Positions 17,704-25,476 of a stretch of DNA of 64,000 nt are shown piece by piece (the first letter of the stretch is position 1; every line of letters starts with the position of its first letter). This DNA comes from Planctomycetota bacterium. GTDB lineage: Bacteria; Planctomycetota; Phycisphaerae; WQYP01. The notes below the pieces were generated by a model, which was given only the letters and a program-made list of their open reading frames with translations, searched no databases and was not told the origin of the DNA. Location: contig JAKAEZ010000008.1 of NCBI GenBank assembly GCA_021819825.1, positions 1 to 64,000 on the forward strand, written 5' to 3'. Position numbers and translations under genes: made by a program.

Positions 17704-18822
17704 TTATGCGCGGAACGGCGGCGCTTTGGGCAGTGTCAGTGGGATGCCGGCGGCCTGTCGGCACAGGGCGATCAGTCGCTGCACCGCGTCGCTCATACTG
17801 TAATGTCGTTGTAAATGGGTGGCGGCACGTTGGGCCATTTCGCGTCCGGCCCCGGGATGCGCCAGCATTTCCGCTAACGCGGATGAAAGCATCTCGGGTC
17901 GGCTGCGGTTAAATACACGACATGTCTGTCCATCGATGCAGAACTCGTCATTTTCACCCGGATTGGCAACCACCGGAATTCTCCGCGCCATTGCCCGCAG
18001 CGTGGTGTAATTGCACCGCGTAGCGGCTGTGAGTTGGATATACACATCCGCCTGAGTGAGCAATGGATCAATATCGTAGCGATAGGGAATAAAGCTGATG
18101 CGATCAAGCAAACCTAAATCATTGGAGAGTTTCCACGCGTTGTGCGCCTCTTTTCCGGCATCACAGAGAAAGAGGAGAAAATCAGCTTTTTCATCCATCA
18201 GTCGCCGGCAGGCGTCAAGCAGGTCGGCGAACAACTGATAATCCGAAATTAAATCCAGACAAACCATAAATGCGGGCCGGTCTGTCGCACCATGTTGCCG
18301 CGGAATTGGATCGTGCACTAAAACACCCGGGTGAATTAAAGATACATCGGAGCGTTCTGTGCCATAGTGATCCTTGGCATACTGTGAGACCACCACCAAC
18401 TGTGCCGCATCAATCATCTTCCCGGCAGTGGGTCGCAAATCTGAAGAATCCCAAATCCACCGCACCACGGGAAATTCCTGGGCCAGGCGTAATTGCAGTG
18501 AATTGTGCGAAGCGCGCGGCGCGAACTGCACCACCACATCGACCAGCTTTTTTTTTAACTGGTTAATGACCTCCATAGGCGGCCGACGGATGGAATCCAA
18601 CCAAAGCGGCCCGGACGGATTGGGAATTAATGAAATCGGTGCGCCAAGATCAGGCAGAAAACTTAAATCAGCACCGGCGGGCGCGATGATGGAAATGAGG
18701 CACCCCTCGGCCTTTGCGGCCACGGCCAGTGAATAAATAAACCCCGCCTCCTGCGGAAGTTGGCGCGAATCCAGCCACAGGGCCAGATGCAAGGGAGTTA
18801 ATTCATGGGTCGGATCAAGCAT
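17704..18822 (-). CDS. Glycosyltransferase, GT4-like (group 1)
   Basis: Residues run from a weak N-terminal Rossmann fold (LHLALWLDSRQLPQEAGFIYSLA) to a typical GT-B C-terminal half. That half has VVVSQYAKDHY, SLIHPGVLVHDPIP, DRISFIPYRYDIDPLLTQADVYIQLT and RRIPVVANPGENDEFCID. This layout matches GT4-family retaining transferases that use nucleotide sugars. The donor and acceptor are not predictable. The open frame begins at 18981, but that would overlap the amt terminator. ATG 18822 (about 372 residues) or ATG 18891 is more likely. It lies downstream of amt but should be transcribed separately. Confidence 0.78.
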   Translation of the reverse strand: MLDPTHELTPLHLALWLDSRQLPQEAGFIYSLAVAAKAEGCLISIIAPAGADLSFLPDLGAPISLIPNPSGPLWLDSIRRPPMEVINQLKKKLVDVVVQFAPRASHNSLQLRLAQEFPVVRWIWDSSDLRPTAGKMIDAAQLVVVSQYAKDHYGTERSDVSLIHPGVLVHDPIPRQHGATDRPAFMVCLDLISDYQLFADLLDACRRLMDEKADFLLFLCDAGKEAHNAWKLSNDLGLLDRISFIPYRYDIDPLLTQADVYIQLTAATRCNYTTLRAMARRIPVVANPGENDEFCIDGQTCRVFNRSRPEMLSSALAEMLAHPGAGREMAQRAATHLQRHYSMSDAVQRLIALCRQAAGIPLTLPKAPPFRA

Positions 18823-18911
18823 GACACCGGCAGATTCTACCGTATTTAGCGGCGGACGGGGATATGGGGATGAAAAAGCGGGAACCTGCATGGAACCATG
18901 TCCAGGCCGTC

Positions 18912-18951
18912 TAAAAAAAAAGGGCGGTCGAGGTAAATACCTTGACCGCCC
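18912..18951 (-). terminator. Rho-independent terminator of amt
   Basis: On the minus strand, GGGCGGTCAAGG and CCTCGACCGCCC form a stem with a short loop. A run of nine T follows directly. It lies about 33 bp beyond the amt stop. Confidence 0.92.
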
Positions 18952-18983
18952 AAAATTATGGGTTTTCTGAAGTTCGTTCAAGC

Positions 18984-20507
18984 TTATGCCGGAACTAATT
19001 CATCAGCATCATCTTCTTCAGCCAAACCGTAGGCCTCTTCACCGTGAACCGCATGATCTCCAATTCGCAGCATTTCATCCGACATGCGAAGCGGAATAAA
19101 CAGCTTGATCAGGTAGCAGATAGCCGCGGTAACGACAACATTAAGTACGATGATGAAAAGAGCGCCTTCAGCCTGCAACCCAAGCTGCTGCAAGCCACCG
19201 CCGTAAAATAACCCGCCATTGGTGTTCACGCAGGCAAAAGCACTTTCGCCTTGCGTCGTGGCCACCAAGCCCACTAACAGCCCACCGGTCAACCCGGCAA
19301 AGCCGTGGGTATGGATTACTCCCAGGCAGTCATCAACTTTCTTAAATACGCTCATCTTCTGGCTAAGGACATTCATGGTGAACCAGGGGATGGTTCCAGC
19401 GCACAATCCAACCAGCAATGCACCGTATCCGTTGCATACACCGGCAGAAGGAGTGATGGCCACCAGGCCGGCGATCATGCCATTGACGGCACCAAGCACA
19501 GAGGGCTTGCCATACTTGGCATAATCACAGAACATCCAGACCAATAGTGCCATGGCCGTGGCAACGTTGGTATTTAGAACAGCTACCGCGGCATCAGCGT
19601 TGGCCGAATAGGGATCGCCACCATTAAAGCCGTTCCATCCCAGCCATACCATCCCGGCACCGGCCAGAACCATGAGAATGTTATTGGGCTTGAAGTTGGT
19701 GCGATCCTGCTTTAATCGCGGCCCAATAATCGCAGCGGCTGTAAAGGCACTGACGCCCGCAGCCAGGTGAATGACGTAACCACCCGAATAATCAATGACT
19801 CCCTTGAGCGCCAGAAAACCCCCGCCCCACAGGGTAAATGCGCCAATGGCATAAGAAAACGTGAGCCACAGCGGAACGAAAAGCATCCAAGCCACAAAGC
19901 TCATTCGACCAAACAGTGAACCCGCGATCAGGATCAGCGTGATGGCGGCAAACACAAATTGGAAGTAAACCATGGCGGACATGGGAAACGCGGCCGTGGC
20001 GAACGGCGAGGCGGCGTTAGCACCCGGAACAATCGCCTGATTCAATTCATCCATAATACTGGCCACCGGGGTTGGATGACCCACAAATGGGAACCACTGC
20101 GGACCAAAGCCCATGTTGTACGCCCATAGCAACCAGGCGATCAGCACGGCTGCAAAAGCATAAAAGACCATGAACGCAGAGTTAATCGCCCATTTTTTCT
20201 TAACGACACCGCCATACAGGATTGCCAGGCCGGGAATGCTTTGCATCCCCACGATAGTGGCCGCAATTAACTGCCAGCAGGTATCGCCATGATTCAACCA
20301 TGTGGGAGTGGCGTAATTAGGTGCCGCAGGCGCAGATGCCGCCGGGGCTGTTGCAGCAGCTGCCGGCGCGACGGCCGGGGCTGGCGCGGGTGCCGGTGCG
20401 ACCACTTGGGCTAAAAGCGGACCGGCATATAGTGATAACATCGCAAGCAGCGATACAATCGACCACCAGCGCAGCCGCTTCTTTGTAAAAAAGTTGCTCA
20501 AATCCAT
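18984..20507 (-). CDS. amt: Ammonium transporter, Amt family
   Basis: This Amt/Mep/Rh channel has an N-terminal signal peptide and a Pro/Ala-rich linker (residues 20-60), then eleven predicted membrane helices. Family landmarks include GLAILYGG near helix 1, LALKGVIDYSGGYVIHLAAGVSAFTAA (carries the conserved Asp and the ammonium-site region), LVWLGWNGFNGG-like and VIHTHGFAGLTGGLL with its pore histidine. The start is ATG 20507 with GAGGTATTTGAGT upstream. No adjacent glnB/glnK was seen. A sigma-54 promoter about 310 bp upstream suggests nitrogen-limitation control, and a strong terminator follows the gene. Confidence 0.95.
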   Translation of the reverse strand: MDLSNFFTKKRLRWWSIVSLLAMLSLYAGPLLAQVVAPAPAPAPAVAPAAAATAPAASAPAAPNYATPTWLNHGDTCWQLIAATIVGMQSIPGLAILYGGVVKKKWAINSAFMVFYAFAAVLIAWLLWAYNMGFGPQWFPFVGHPTPVASIMDELNQAIVPGANAASPFATAAFPMSAMVYFQFVFAAITLILIAGSLFGRMSFVAWMLFVPLWLTFSYAIGAFTLWGGGFLALKGVIDYSGGYVIHLAAGVSAFTAAAIIGPRLKQDRTNFKPNNILMVLAGAGMVWLGWNGFNGGDPYSANADAAVAVLNTNVATAMALLVWMFCDYAKYGKPSVLGAVNGMIAGLVAITPSAGVCNGYGALLVGLCAGTIPWFTMNVLSQKMSVFKKVDDCLGVIHTHGFAGLTGGLLVGLVATTQGESAFACVNTNGGLFYGGGLQQLGLQAEGALFIIVLNVVVTAAICYLIKLFIPLRMSDEMLRIGDHAVHGEEAYGLAEEDDADELVPA

Positions 20508-20815
20508 ACTCAAATACCTCTTTTTTTTCCAACGATCTTGTCAGTCGCAGCTCTCCTTGTTCACCCGGCACACGCGGGCGCAGAACTGTCTTTTGATTAC
20601 TCATAACAGGGTCATGTAACCAGGATCACCTCCTGACGGGCCTAGCCGGCCCGGAATAAAACCAACATTCGGTTATGGCACCGCCACGCCCATACGGCAC
20701 GCCAATTAAACTAATCCTGCCAAAGAACAGGCGCACCAGCCCCCAAGGCTTCATAACAGAATTAAGGGCGTTCATACTTCTGTCCAGTTAGCCGGCGGGG
20801 GCCAACCGATTACTT
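20508..20815 (-). promoter_or_regulatory. Long amt leader with a consensus Shine-Dalgarno and mini-ORF
   Basis: If transcription starts about 12 nt after the -12 element, amt has a leader of about 310 nt. At 20634-20623 the minus strand reads AGGAGGTGATCC, a full complement of the 16S 3' tail. Seven bases later comes ATG ACC CTG TTA TGA (20615-20601). Its stop overlaps a second ATG (20604) that opens a frame running out of phase into amt. This could be a leader-peptide arrangement or a ribosome-standby site. No known riboswitch was recognised. Confidence 0.45.
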
Positions 20816-20822
20816 TGTGGAT

Positions 20823-20844
20823 TAATGCAATTGCTATGCCACAA
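20823..20844 (-). promoter_or_regulatory. Sigma-54 (-24/-12) promoter for amt
   Basis: The minus strand reads TTGTGGCATAGCAATTGCAT. This is a TGGCAT/TTGCAT pair with the invariant GG and GC exactly 10 bp apart, the RpoN signature. It faces amt. Confidence 0.8.
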
Positions 20845-21172
20845 TGGCGTGCGCTTAGCCATGACGAGGCCCAGGCAGGAAAAAAGGCCTGCGGAATTCT
20901 AAATATCGCCACATTCAAGCGCTTAGATGCGTCGTATAAATCGTTCTCAACCGGGGAGGCCTCTATGCGCCAACTCCACCGACCTGCCTGTTTTATGCAC
21001 AGACAGATGCACGCGCGTTGAATCTGTGGGCACGGCTTTTCCGCGGGGGAATTCCATTCAGGCCACGTTTTCGCCCTTGCCGTAAGATTATTGCCGTGCC
21101 AGGGCAATGATTTAGTTCACAAATCGGTTCAGGAGTCTCTTCTGGAAAGAAATAAGGCCATCGAAATTATTG
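20845..21172. promoter_or_regulatory. Shared upstream region between two sigma-54 promoters
   Basis: About 330 bp separate the two divergent RpoN promoters. RpoN-dependent activators usually bind 80-200 bp upstream, so activator sites for both genes would be expected here. A repeat, TGCACAGACAGATGCAC, near 20997-21013 is one candidate. Open frames crossing this region look random. Confidence 0.4.
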
Positions 21173-21190
21173 TGGCACAGCATTTGCATT
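21173..21190 (+). promoter_or_regulatory. Sigma-54 (-24/-12) promoter for the small membrane protein
   Basis: TGGCACAGCATTTGCATT holds TGGCAC and TTGCA with GG-N10-GC spacing. With flanks, TTGTGGCACAGCATTTGCATTA matches the amt promoter at 20 of 22 positions. The gene begins 90 bp downstream. Confidence 0.85.
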
Positions 21191-21277
21191 ACAATTCATG
21201 TGTGTGGCGGCAACCGTATGTTGCGGCCGAAAATCCGGGCGGGAACGGAGGCTGGCTTACATAAAGGAGTACCAGCG

Positions 21278-21625
21278 ATGCTGCAAATTCCCTTCAAGAT
21301 GGATTGGTCTGAATCTTTTCCAAAGGCAAGAAAAGTCAGAAAAACTCTGGATCCTGAAGCATGGGAGAAATTGGCAAGTCCCAAACTTATCCGGATGCTT
21401 GCCACGGTATTCATTATTCCCGGCTATATTCTGGCGCTACTGATTTTTATCATGGCGTTGTATAACTGGGTTATGGTAGCCCCGCCGCAAATCAGTCCGC
21501 CCTTGATTCACCCTCCCGCCGCGCTAGTACCGGCGGAATCAGGGACCAAATCCGTAGCCTTCGCAGGTAATACGGTCCACGCGACCTTCGCCATGGAAAC
21601 CACCGCAATAGGCCCCGCCAAATAA
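21278..21625 (+). CDS. Single-TM hypothetical protein under a sigma-54 promoter
   Basis: The 115-residue protein starts at ATG 21278, with AAAGGAG eight bases upstream. It has a charged N-terminus (DWSESFPKARKVRKTLDPEAWEKL). One membrane helix follows at about 40-63 (LATVFIIPGYILALLIFIMALYNWVMV), then a Pro/Ala-rich tail. I recognise no family. The near-copy of the amt promoter in front suggests that it is made under the same nitrogen-related conditions. It may be a partner of Amt or an unrelated member of the regulon. Confidence 0.75.
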   Translation: MLQIPFKMDWSESFPKARKVRKTLDPEAWEKLASPKLIRMLATVFIIPGYILALLIFIMALYNWVMVAPPQISPPLIHPPAALVPAESGTKSVAFAGNTVHATFAMETTAIGPAK

Positions 21626-21640
21626 GCTGCGGATTAGCCG

Positions 21641-22750
21641 TTAGGAATCCAGCATGGACTCGAGTTGGCGTTCGCGGGCCAGGTCGCGCAGGGCCAGCAG
21701 AAGATCGGACATTTCCCCGGCGATGATGTTCTCCAGGGGGAAGTTGCGGTTGAGGCGGTGATCGGTCAGGCGATTCTGGGGGAAGTTGTACGTGCGTATG
21801 CGTTCATTGCGGTCACCACTGCCGATCATTTCGCGCCGCGCATCGGAACGTTGAGCGCGACGTTGCTGATCAAAGAATTCAAAAACGCGTGATCGTAAAA
21901 TCCGCCAAGCTTTGTCCCGGTTTTTATGCTGACTGCGTTCTTCCCGCATCCGCACGGTAATGCCGGTGGGCAAATGCGTTAATTGCACGGCGGATTCGAC
22001 TTTATTGACATTCTGGCCGCCCGGCCCCCCCGCTCGCGAAACATCCTCGCGGACATCCGCGGGATTTATTTCAATGGCGGATTGATCCGGTTCCGGCAAT
22101 ACAGCCACCGTGGCGGCGCTGGTGTGAACGCGGCCCTGCGTTTCCGTTTCCGGCACGCGTTGTACACGGTGGCCGCCTGATTCCAAGGCCAGCAGTTCAA
22201 CCACGCCGGAACCACGGACATTGGCGATGAATTCGCGAAAGCCGCCATGTTCGGTGGGGGAAAAATCCAGTACATCAAAGCGCCAGTTGCTTTTTTCACT
22301 GAATCGCCGATACATTTCGGCGAGGTCTCTGGCGAATAAGGCAGCTTCATCTCCGCCGGTGCCTGCGCGGATTTCCAGCATCATGGAATCAGATGTGCCG
22401 CGTTGCCCGGCGAGAAATTCATCCAGCATCTGATCCAGCAAAGGATCGATGCGCTGCTTCAGTTCCAGAAGCTGAGCGGCGGCCAAATTACGAAAGTCCT
22501 GGTCTTCGGCGGCGTCATCAGCGATTTGCTGCGCCTCCACAGCATCGGCATGAAGCTTGAGATACATGCGATAGAGCGTCAGAGCTTTTTCCAGCCGCCC
22601 GTTTTCGCGTGATAATTCCACCAGTCTGGCGGAATTGGTGGTGGTGCCGGCCTCTTCAAGTTCGCGTTGTACCGCCCCCTGCCGCTCGTGCATGCCGTGG
22701 AGCTTTCTGAGCACCAAATCATGGCCCTTCGTGCGCACCGTGTCCGACAT
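21641..22750 (-). CDS. prfA: Peptide chain release factor 1
   Basis: RF1 releases nascent chains at UAA and UAG. The 369-residue protein has the peptidyl-transferase-centre GGQ loop in SRAGGPGGQNVNKVESAVQL. It also has MLEIRAGTGGDEAALFA in domain 1 and the C-terminal RTYNFPQNRLTDHR. Length is normal. The start MSDTVRTK (ATG 22750) has AGGA upstream. It follows rpmE on the same strand, a common arrangement, but a terminator-like hairpin lies between them. Confidence 0.96.
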   Translation of the reverse strand: MSDTVRTKGHDLVLRKLHGMHERQGAVQRELEEAGTTTNSARLVELSRENGRLEKALTLYRMYLKLHADAVEAQQIADDAAEDQDFRNLAAAQLLELKQRIDPLLDQMLDEFLAGQRGTSDSMMLEIRAGTGGDEAALFARDLAEMYRRFSEKSNWRFDVLDFSPTEHGGFREFIANVRGSGVVELLALESGGHRVQRVPETETQGRVHTSAATVAVLPEPDQSAIEINPADVREDVSRAGGPGGQNVNKVESAVQLTHLPTGITVRMREERSQHKNRDKAWRILRSRVFEFFDQQRRAQRSDARREMIGSGDRNERIRTYNFPQNRLTDHRLNRNFPLENIIAGEMSDLLLALRDLARERQLESMLDS

Positions 22751-22805
22751 ATCGCCAATTCCTGAAATCCAAAGGCCTGCAAGGCAAACTGATGAATCCG
22801 CATAA

Positions 22806-22848
22806 ATAAAAACGTCGCGCCCGGCCTTGCGGCGGACACGACGTTTTA
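22806..22848 (-). terminator. Terminator-like hairpin between rpmE and prfA
   Basis: On the minus strand AAAACGTCG pairs with CGACGTTTT around a GC-rich loop, followed by TTTTTATTTAT. It lies about 20 bp after the rpmE stop. It could end or attenuate the transcript before prfA. Confidence 0.65.
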
Positions 22849-22867
22849 AGTTTTTGGCAAGGCCATG

Positions 22868-23098
22868 CTACTTGGTGGATTGCATAGCTTTTTTCACATC
22901 AAAATTCGCGTACTTTTTCTGGAAGCGTTCCACGCGTCCGGCCGTATCAACAAATTTCTGTTTACCCGTGTAGAACGGATGGCAAACGCCGCAAATATCA
23001 ACTTCGATGCGTTTGGATGCTGATCCGGTTTCAAAGGTATTGCCGCAAGCACAATGGGCTTTGACAAAATTGTAATCGGGATGGACTTTTTCTTTCAT
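22868..23098 (-). CDS. rpmE: 50S ribosomal protein L31
   Basis: The 76-residue protein is a zinc-containing L31. It has MKEKVHPDY at the start, the first Cys pair CAC, then [28 protein letters not shown]. These cysteines bind zinc in the C+ type. AAAGGAT lies upstream of ATG 23098, and a TATAAT (minus strand) about 35 bp upstream may be its -10 element. It sits between tRNA-Met and prfA. Confidence 0.96.
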   Translation of the reverse strand: MKEKVHPDYNFVKAHCACGNTFETGSASKRIEVDICGVCHPFYTGKQKFVDTAGRVERFQKKYANFDVKKAMQSTK

Positions 23099-23189
23099 GA
23101 TGGATCCTTTCGTATCTGTTCATCTAACCCTATTATAGGGCTGAAATTAATACCAGTCTGGCCGCATTCCGCACGTGCGGCACTGTTAT

Positions 23190-23262
23190 TAGCGGCGTCC
23201 GGACTCGAACCGGAGACCTTGGGCTTATGAATCCCGCGCTCTACCAACTGAGCTACGCCGCC
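23190..23262 (-). tRNA. tRNA-Met (anticodon CAU)
   Basis: The minus strand gives GGCGGCG paired to CGCCGCU (one G-U), UA, a D arm GCUC/GAGC and an anticodon loop UUCAUAA. The T arm is UCCGG/CCGGA with UUCGAGU. It is 73 nt with discriminator A and no encoded CCA. The sequence resembles elongator tRNA-Met, although a CAU tRNA-Ile that is a TilS substrate cannot be strictly excluded. The anticodon stem has an apparent C-A mismatch at its base. Confidence 0.92.
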
Positions 23263-23408
23263 GGATTTTCAAGCCCCGCATTATAGCCCAAACCGCCTGA
23301 TTGTGGCAAATCATCGCCGATTCTTGAAGAATAAGGCCATAGGCCGTACACTTCGTTGTTTGGGCGGAGATATTCGCCGCAGTTATCAGCCGCAAGGAGG
23401 ATAGGACC

Positions 23409-24344
23409 ATGCAATACAATTTACTGGGTAAAACGGATTTACGGGTCTCCCGCCTCAGCTATGGTGCCTCGCCGCTGGGATCGGTTTTTGGACCGGTTCG
23501 GGAAGAAGATGGCATTGCCACGGTTCATGCCGCTTTGGAATGCGGAATCAATCTTATTGATGTATCTCCATTTTATGGCCTGACCAAAGCGGAGACGCTT
23601 TTGGGCAAGGCGCTGAAAACCGTGAAACGTGACCGCTATTATCTCTCCACAAAAGTCGGGCGGTACGGCAATGATACCCGTGATTTTGATTTTTCAGCTA
23701 ACCGCGTAATTGCCAGTGTGGATGAAAGTCTCGGGCGACTGGGGCTGGAATATGTTGATATAATTCAATGCCATGATATTGAATTTGGATCATTGGATCA
23801 GGTTATCCATGAAACCATTCCCGCACTGTTGAAATTACGGGATACTGGAAAGGTTCGATATATCGGTATTACAGGGCTGCCCTTGAAAATATTCCGGGAG
23901 GTTCTGGCGCAAAGTCCTGTGGATGTGATCTTGTCGTATTGCCGGTATTCACTAAATGATTCGTCCCTTTTGCAGTTAATTCCCCTGCTCAAACAGAAAG
24001 GCGTCGGGATCATCAGCGCTTCGCCCTTGTCGATGGGTTTATTAAGTGATCAGGGGCCGCCGACGTGGCATCCGGCACCGCCGGATGTTCAAGCGGCCTG
24101 CGCAAAGGCGGTTAAACATTGCGAAAAACGCGGGAGCAATATTTCCAAACTGGCGTTGCAATATTCCCTGGCCAATGCCGATATCGCCACAACGCTGGTG
24201 GGCACGGCAAAGGAACAAAATATCCGCATGAACGCCCAATGGGCGGATGAATCGCTGGATCAGCAGCTTCTAGCGGAAGTGCTGGAGATTCTTAAACCAA
24301 TTCAAGGAAAGTCCTGGCCCAGTGGCCGCAAAGAAAATAACTAA
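23409..24344 (+). CDS. Aldo/keto reductase, L-galactose dehydrogenase-like
   Basis: The 311-residue TIM-barrel oxidoreductase starts MQYNLLGKTDLRVSRLSYGASPLG, with AGGAGG upstream of ATG 23409. The catalytic set is visible: Asp and Tyr in NLIDVSPFYG, Lys in STKVGRYG and His in IIQCHDIEFG. The C-terminal nucleotide region is VGTAKEQNIRMN. The pattern resembles the L-galactose/L-fucose dehydrogenase branch, which oxidises 6-deoxy or L-sugars with NAD(P). Substrate is inference. A zinc dehydrogenase gene follows 75 bp later and may act in the same pathway. Confidence 0.85.
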   Translation: MQYNLLGKTDLRVSRLSYGASPLGSVFGPVREEDGIATVHAALECGINLIDVSPFYGLTKAETLLGKALKTVKRDRYYLSTKVGRYGNDTRDFDFSANRVIASVDESLGRLGLEYVDIIQCHDIEFGSLDQVIHETIPALLKLRDTGKVRYIGITGLPLKIFREVLAQSPVDVILSYCRYSLNDSSLLQLIPLLKQKGVGIISASPLSMGLLSDQGPPTWHPAPPDVQAACAKAVKHCEKRGSNISKLALQYSLANADIATTLVGTAKEQNIRMNAQWADESLDQQLLAEVLEILKPIQGKSWPSGRKENN

Positions 24345-24419
24345 ACCCAACAGGTAAGGATAATTTTAGGCCGGTGCCGATCCCCATGCCGGGTCGCCCG
24401 GCCAAAGAAGGATTAAACC

Positions 24420-25436
24420 ATGAAATCGCTTTTACTTCGTGAACCTGGAAACTTTGAGCTGATCATGAGCGATGAACCCGGAGCACCGGGGCCTGATGAC
24501 GCCTTGGTGCGCGTGCATCGAGTGGGTGTCTGTGGCACAGATTTACATGCGTTTCGGGGAAAGCAGCCGTTCTTTACGTATCCGAGAATTCTGGGCCATG
24601 AACTGGGAGTTGAGATTCTTGCCATCGGTCCCAATGACAAAGCCTTAAAAATTGGTGACAGATGCTCCGTGGAACCTTATATCAATTGCGGCACATGTAT
24701 TGCGTGTCGGCGCAACAAACCTAATTGCTGTGTGAATCTGAAAGTCATGGGAGTGCATATTGACGGGGGGATGCGCGAACGCATACATGTGCCAATTCGC
24801 AAATTGCATAAAGCAGCCGCGCTGTCTTATGACGATATTGCGTTGGTGGAAACACTGGCAATTGGATGTCATGCCGTTGATCGGGCGCAAGTGGGCAAGG
24901 CCGATACGGTGCTGGTTATCGGAGCCGGCCCGATTGGCTTGTCGGTGATTCAGTTTGCCCAGGCTGCGGGAAGCCATGTGATGGTCATGGACATAAGTGA
25001 ACAGCGACTGGATTTTTGCCGCGCGCAACTGGGCGTAAAAGATTGCCTGCATGCCGGGCATGAGCCGGCCAAGACTCTTATGAAACTGACCGATGGCGAT
25101 ATGGCCACGGTGGTGATAGACGCCACCGGCTATCCGAAATCAATGAGTGGTGGGTTATCCTTCATGGCGCATGGCGGAAAGCTGGTCTATGTGGGACTGT
25201 TTGTGGGTGATTTTTCACTGAATGATCCGGATTTTCATCGGCATGAGACGACCTTGCTTTCCAGCCGCAACGCATTGCCCGATGATTTTCGCAAAATTAT
25301 TAAAATGATTGAATCCGGGCAAATTAACACCACACCTTGGATTACACACCGCTGCAGCGCGGATCAGGTGTTGGAGCAGTTTACCGGTTTTACTTTACCG
25401 GAAACCGGCGTTATCAAAGCCATTATTGAATTTTAA
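24420..25436 (+). CDS. Zinc-dependent medium-chain dehydrogenase
   Basis: The 338-residue protein has the catalytic zinc motif GVCGTDLHAFRG and GHELGVEILAIG. Its structural-zinc cysteines lie in CGTCIACRRNKPNCC. The nucleotide fold is VLVIGAGPIGLSVIQFAQAAG. It groups with polyol, threonine or sugar-acid dehydrogenases; the exact substrate cannot be told. Gene order, behind an L-galactose dehydrogenase-like reductase and 40 bp before fumC, suggests an operon for oxidation of a sugar or polyol. Confidence 0.88.
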   Translation: MKSLLLREPGNFELIMSDEPGAPGPDDALVRVHRVGVCGTDLHAFRGKQPFFTYPRILGHELGVEILAIGPNDKALKIGDRCSVEPYINCGTCIACRRNKPNCCVNLKVMGVHIDGGMRERIHVPIRKLHKAAALSYDDIALVETLAIGCHAVDRAQVGKADTVLVIGAGPIGLSVIQFAQAAGSHVMVMDISEQRLDFCRAQLGVKDCLHAGHEPAKTLMKLTDGDMATVVIDATGYPKSMSGGLSFMAHGGKLVYVGLFVGDFSLNDPDFHRHETTLLSSRNALPDDFRKIIKMIESGQINTTPWITHRCSADQVLEQFTGFTLPETGVIKAIIEF

Positions 25437-25476
25437 AGCTTCTGCGGAAACAGCCGTTGGAACAAGGAGTTTGTAA

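Noticed and set aside
17363-17764. Minus-strand open frame of 133 codons in the palindromic region
   Set aside because: It reads through both inverted-repeat arms, and the repeated peptide pieces are a by-product of them.
20317-20604. Minus-strand open frame overlapping the start of amt out of frame
   Set aside because: It has a coupled start in the leader, but most of it lies within amt in another frame. It is kept only as part of the leader observation.
20772-21107. Minus-strand open frame of 111 codons upstream of amt
   Set aside because: It overlaps a sigma-54 promoter and has no ribosome site or family similarity.
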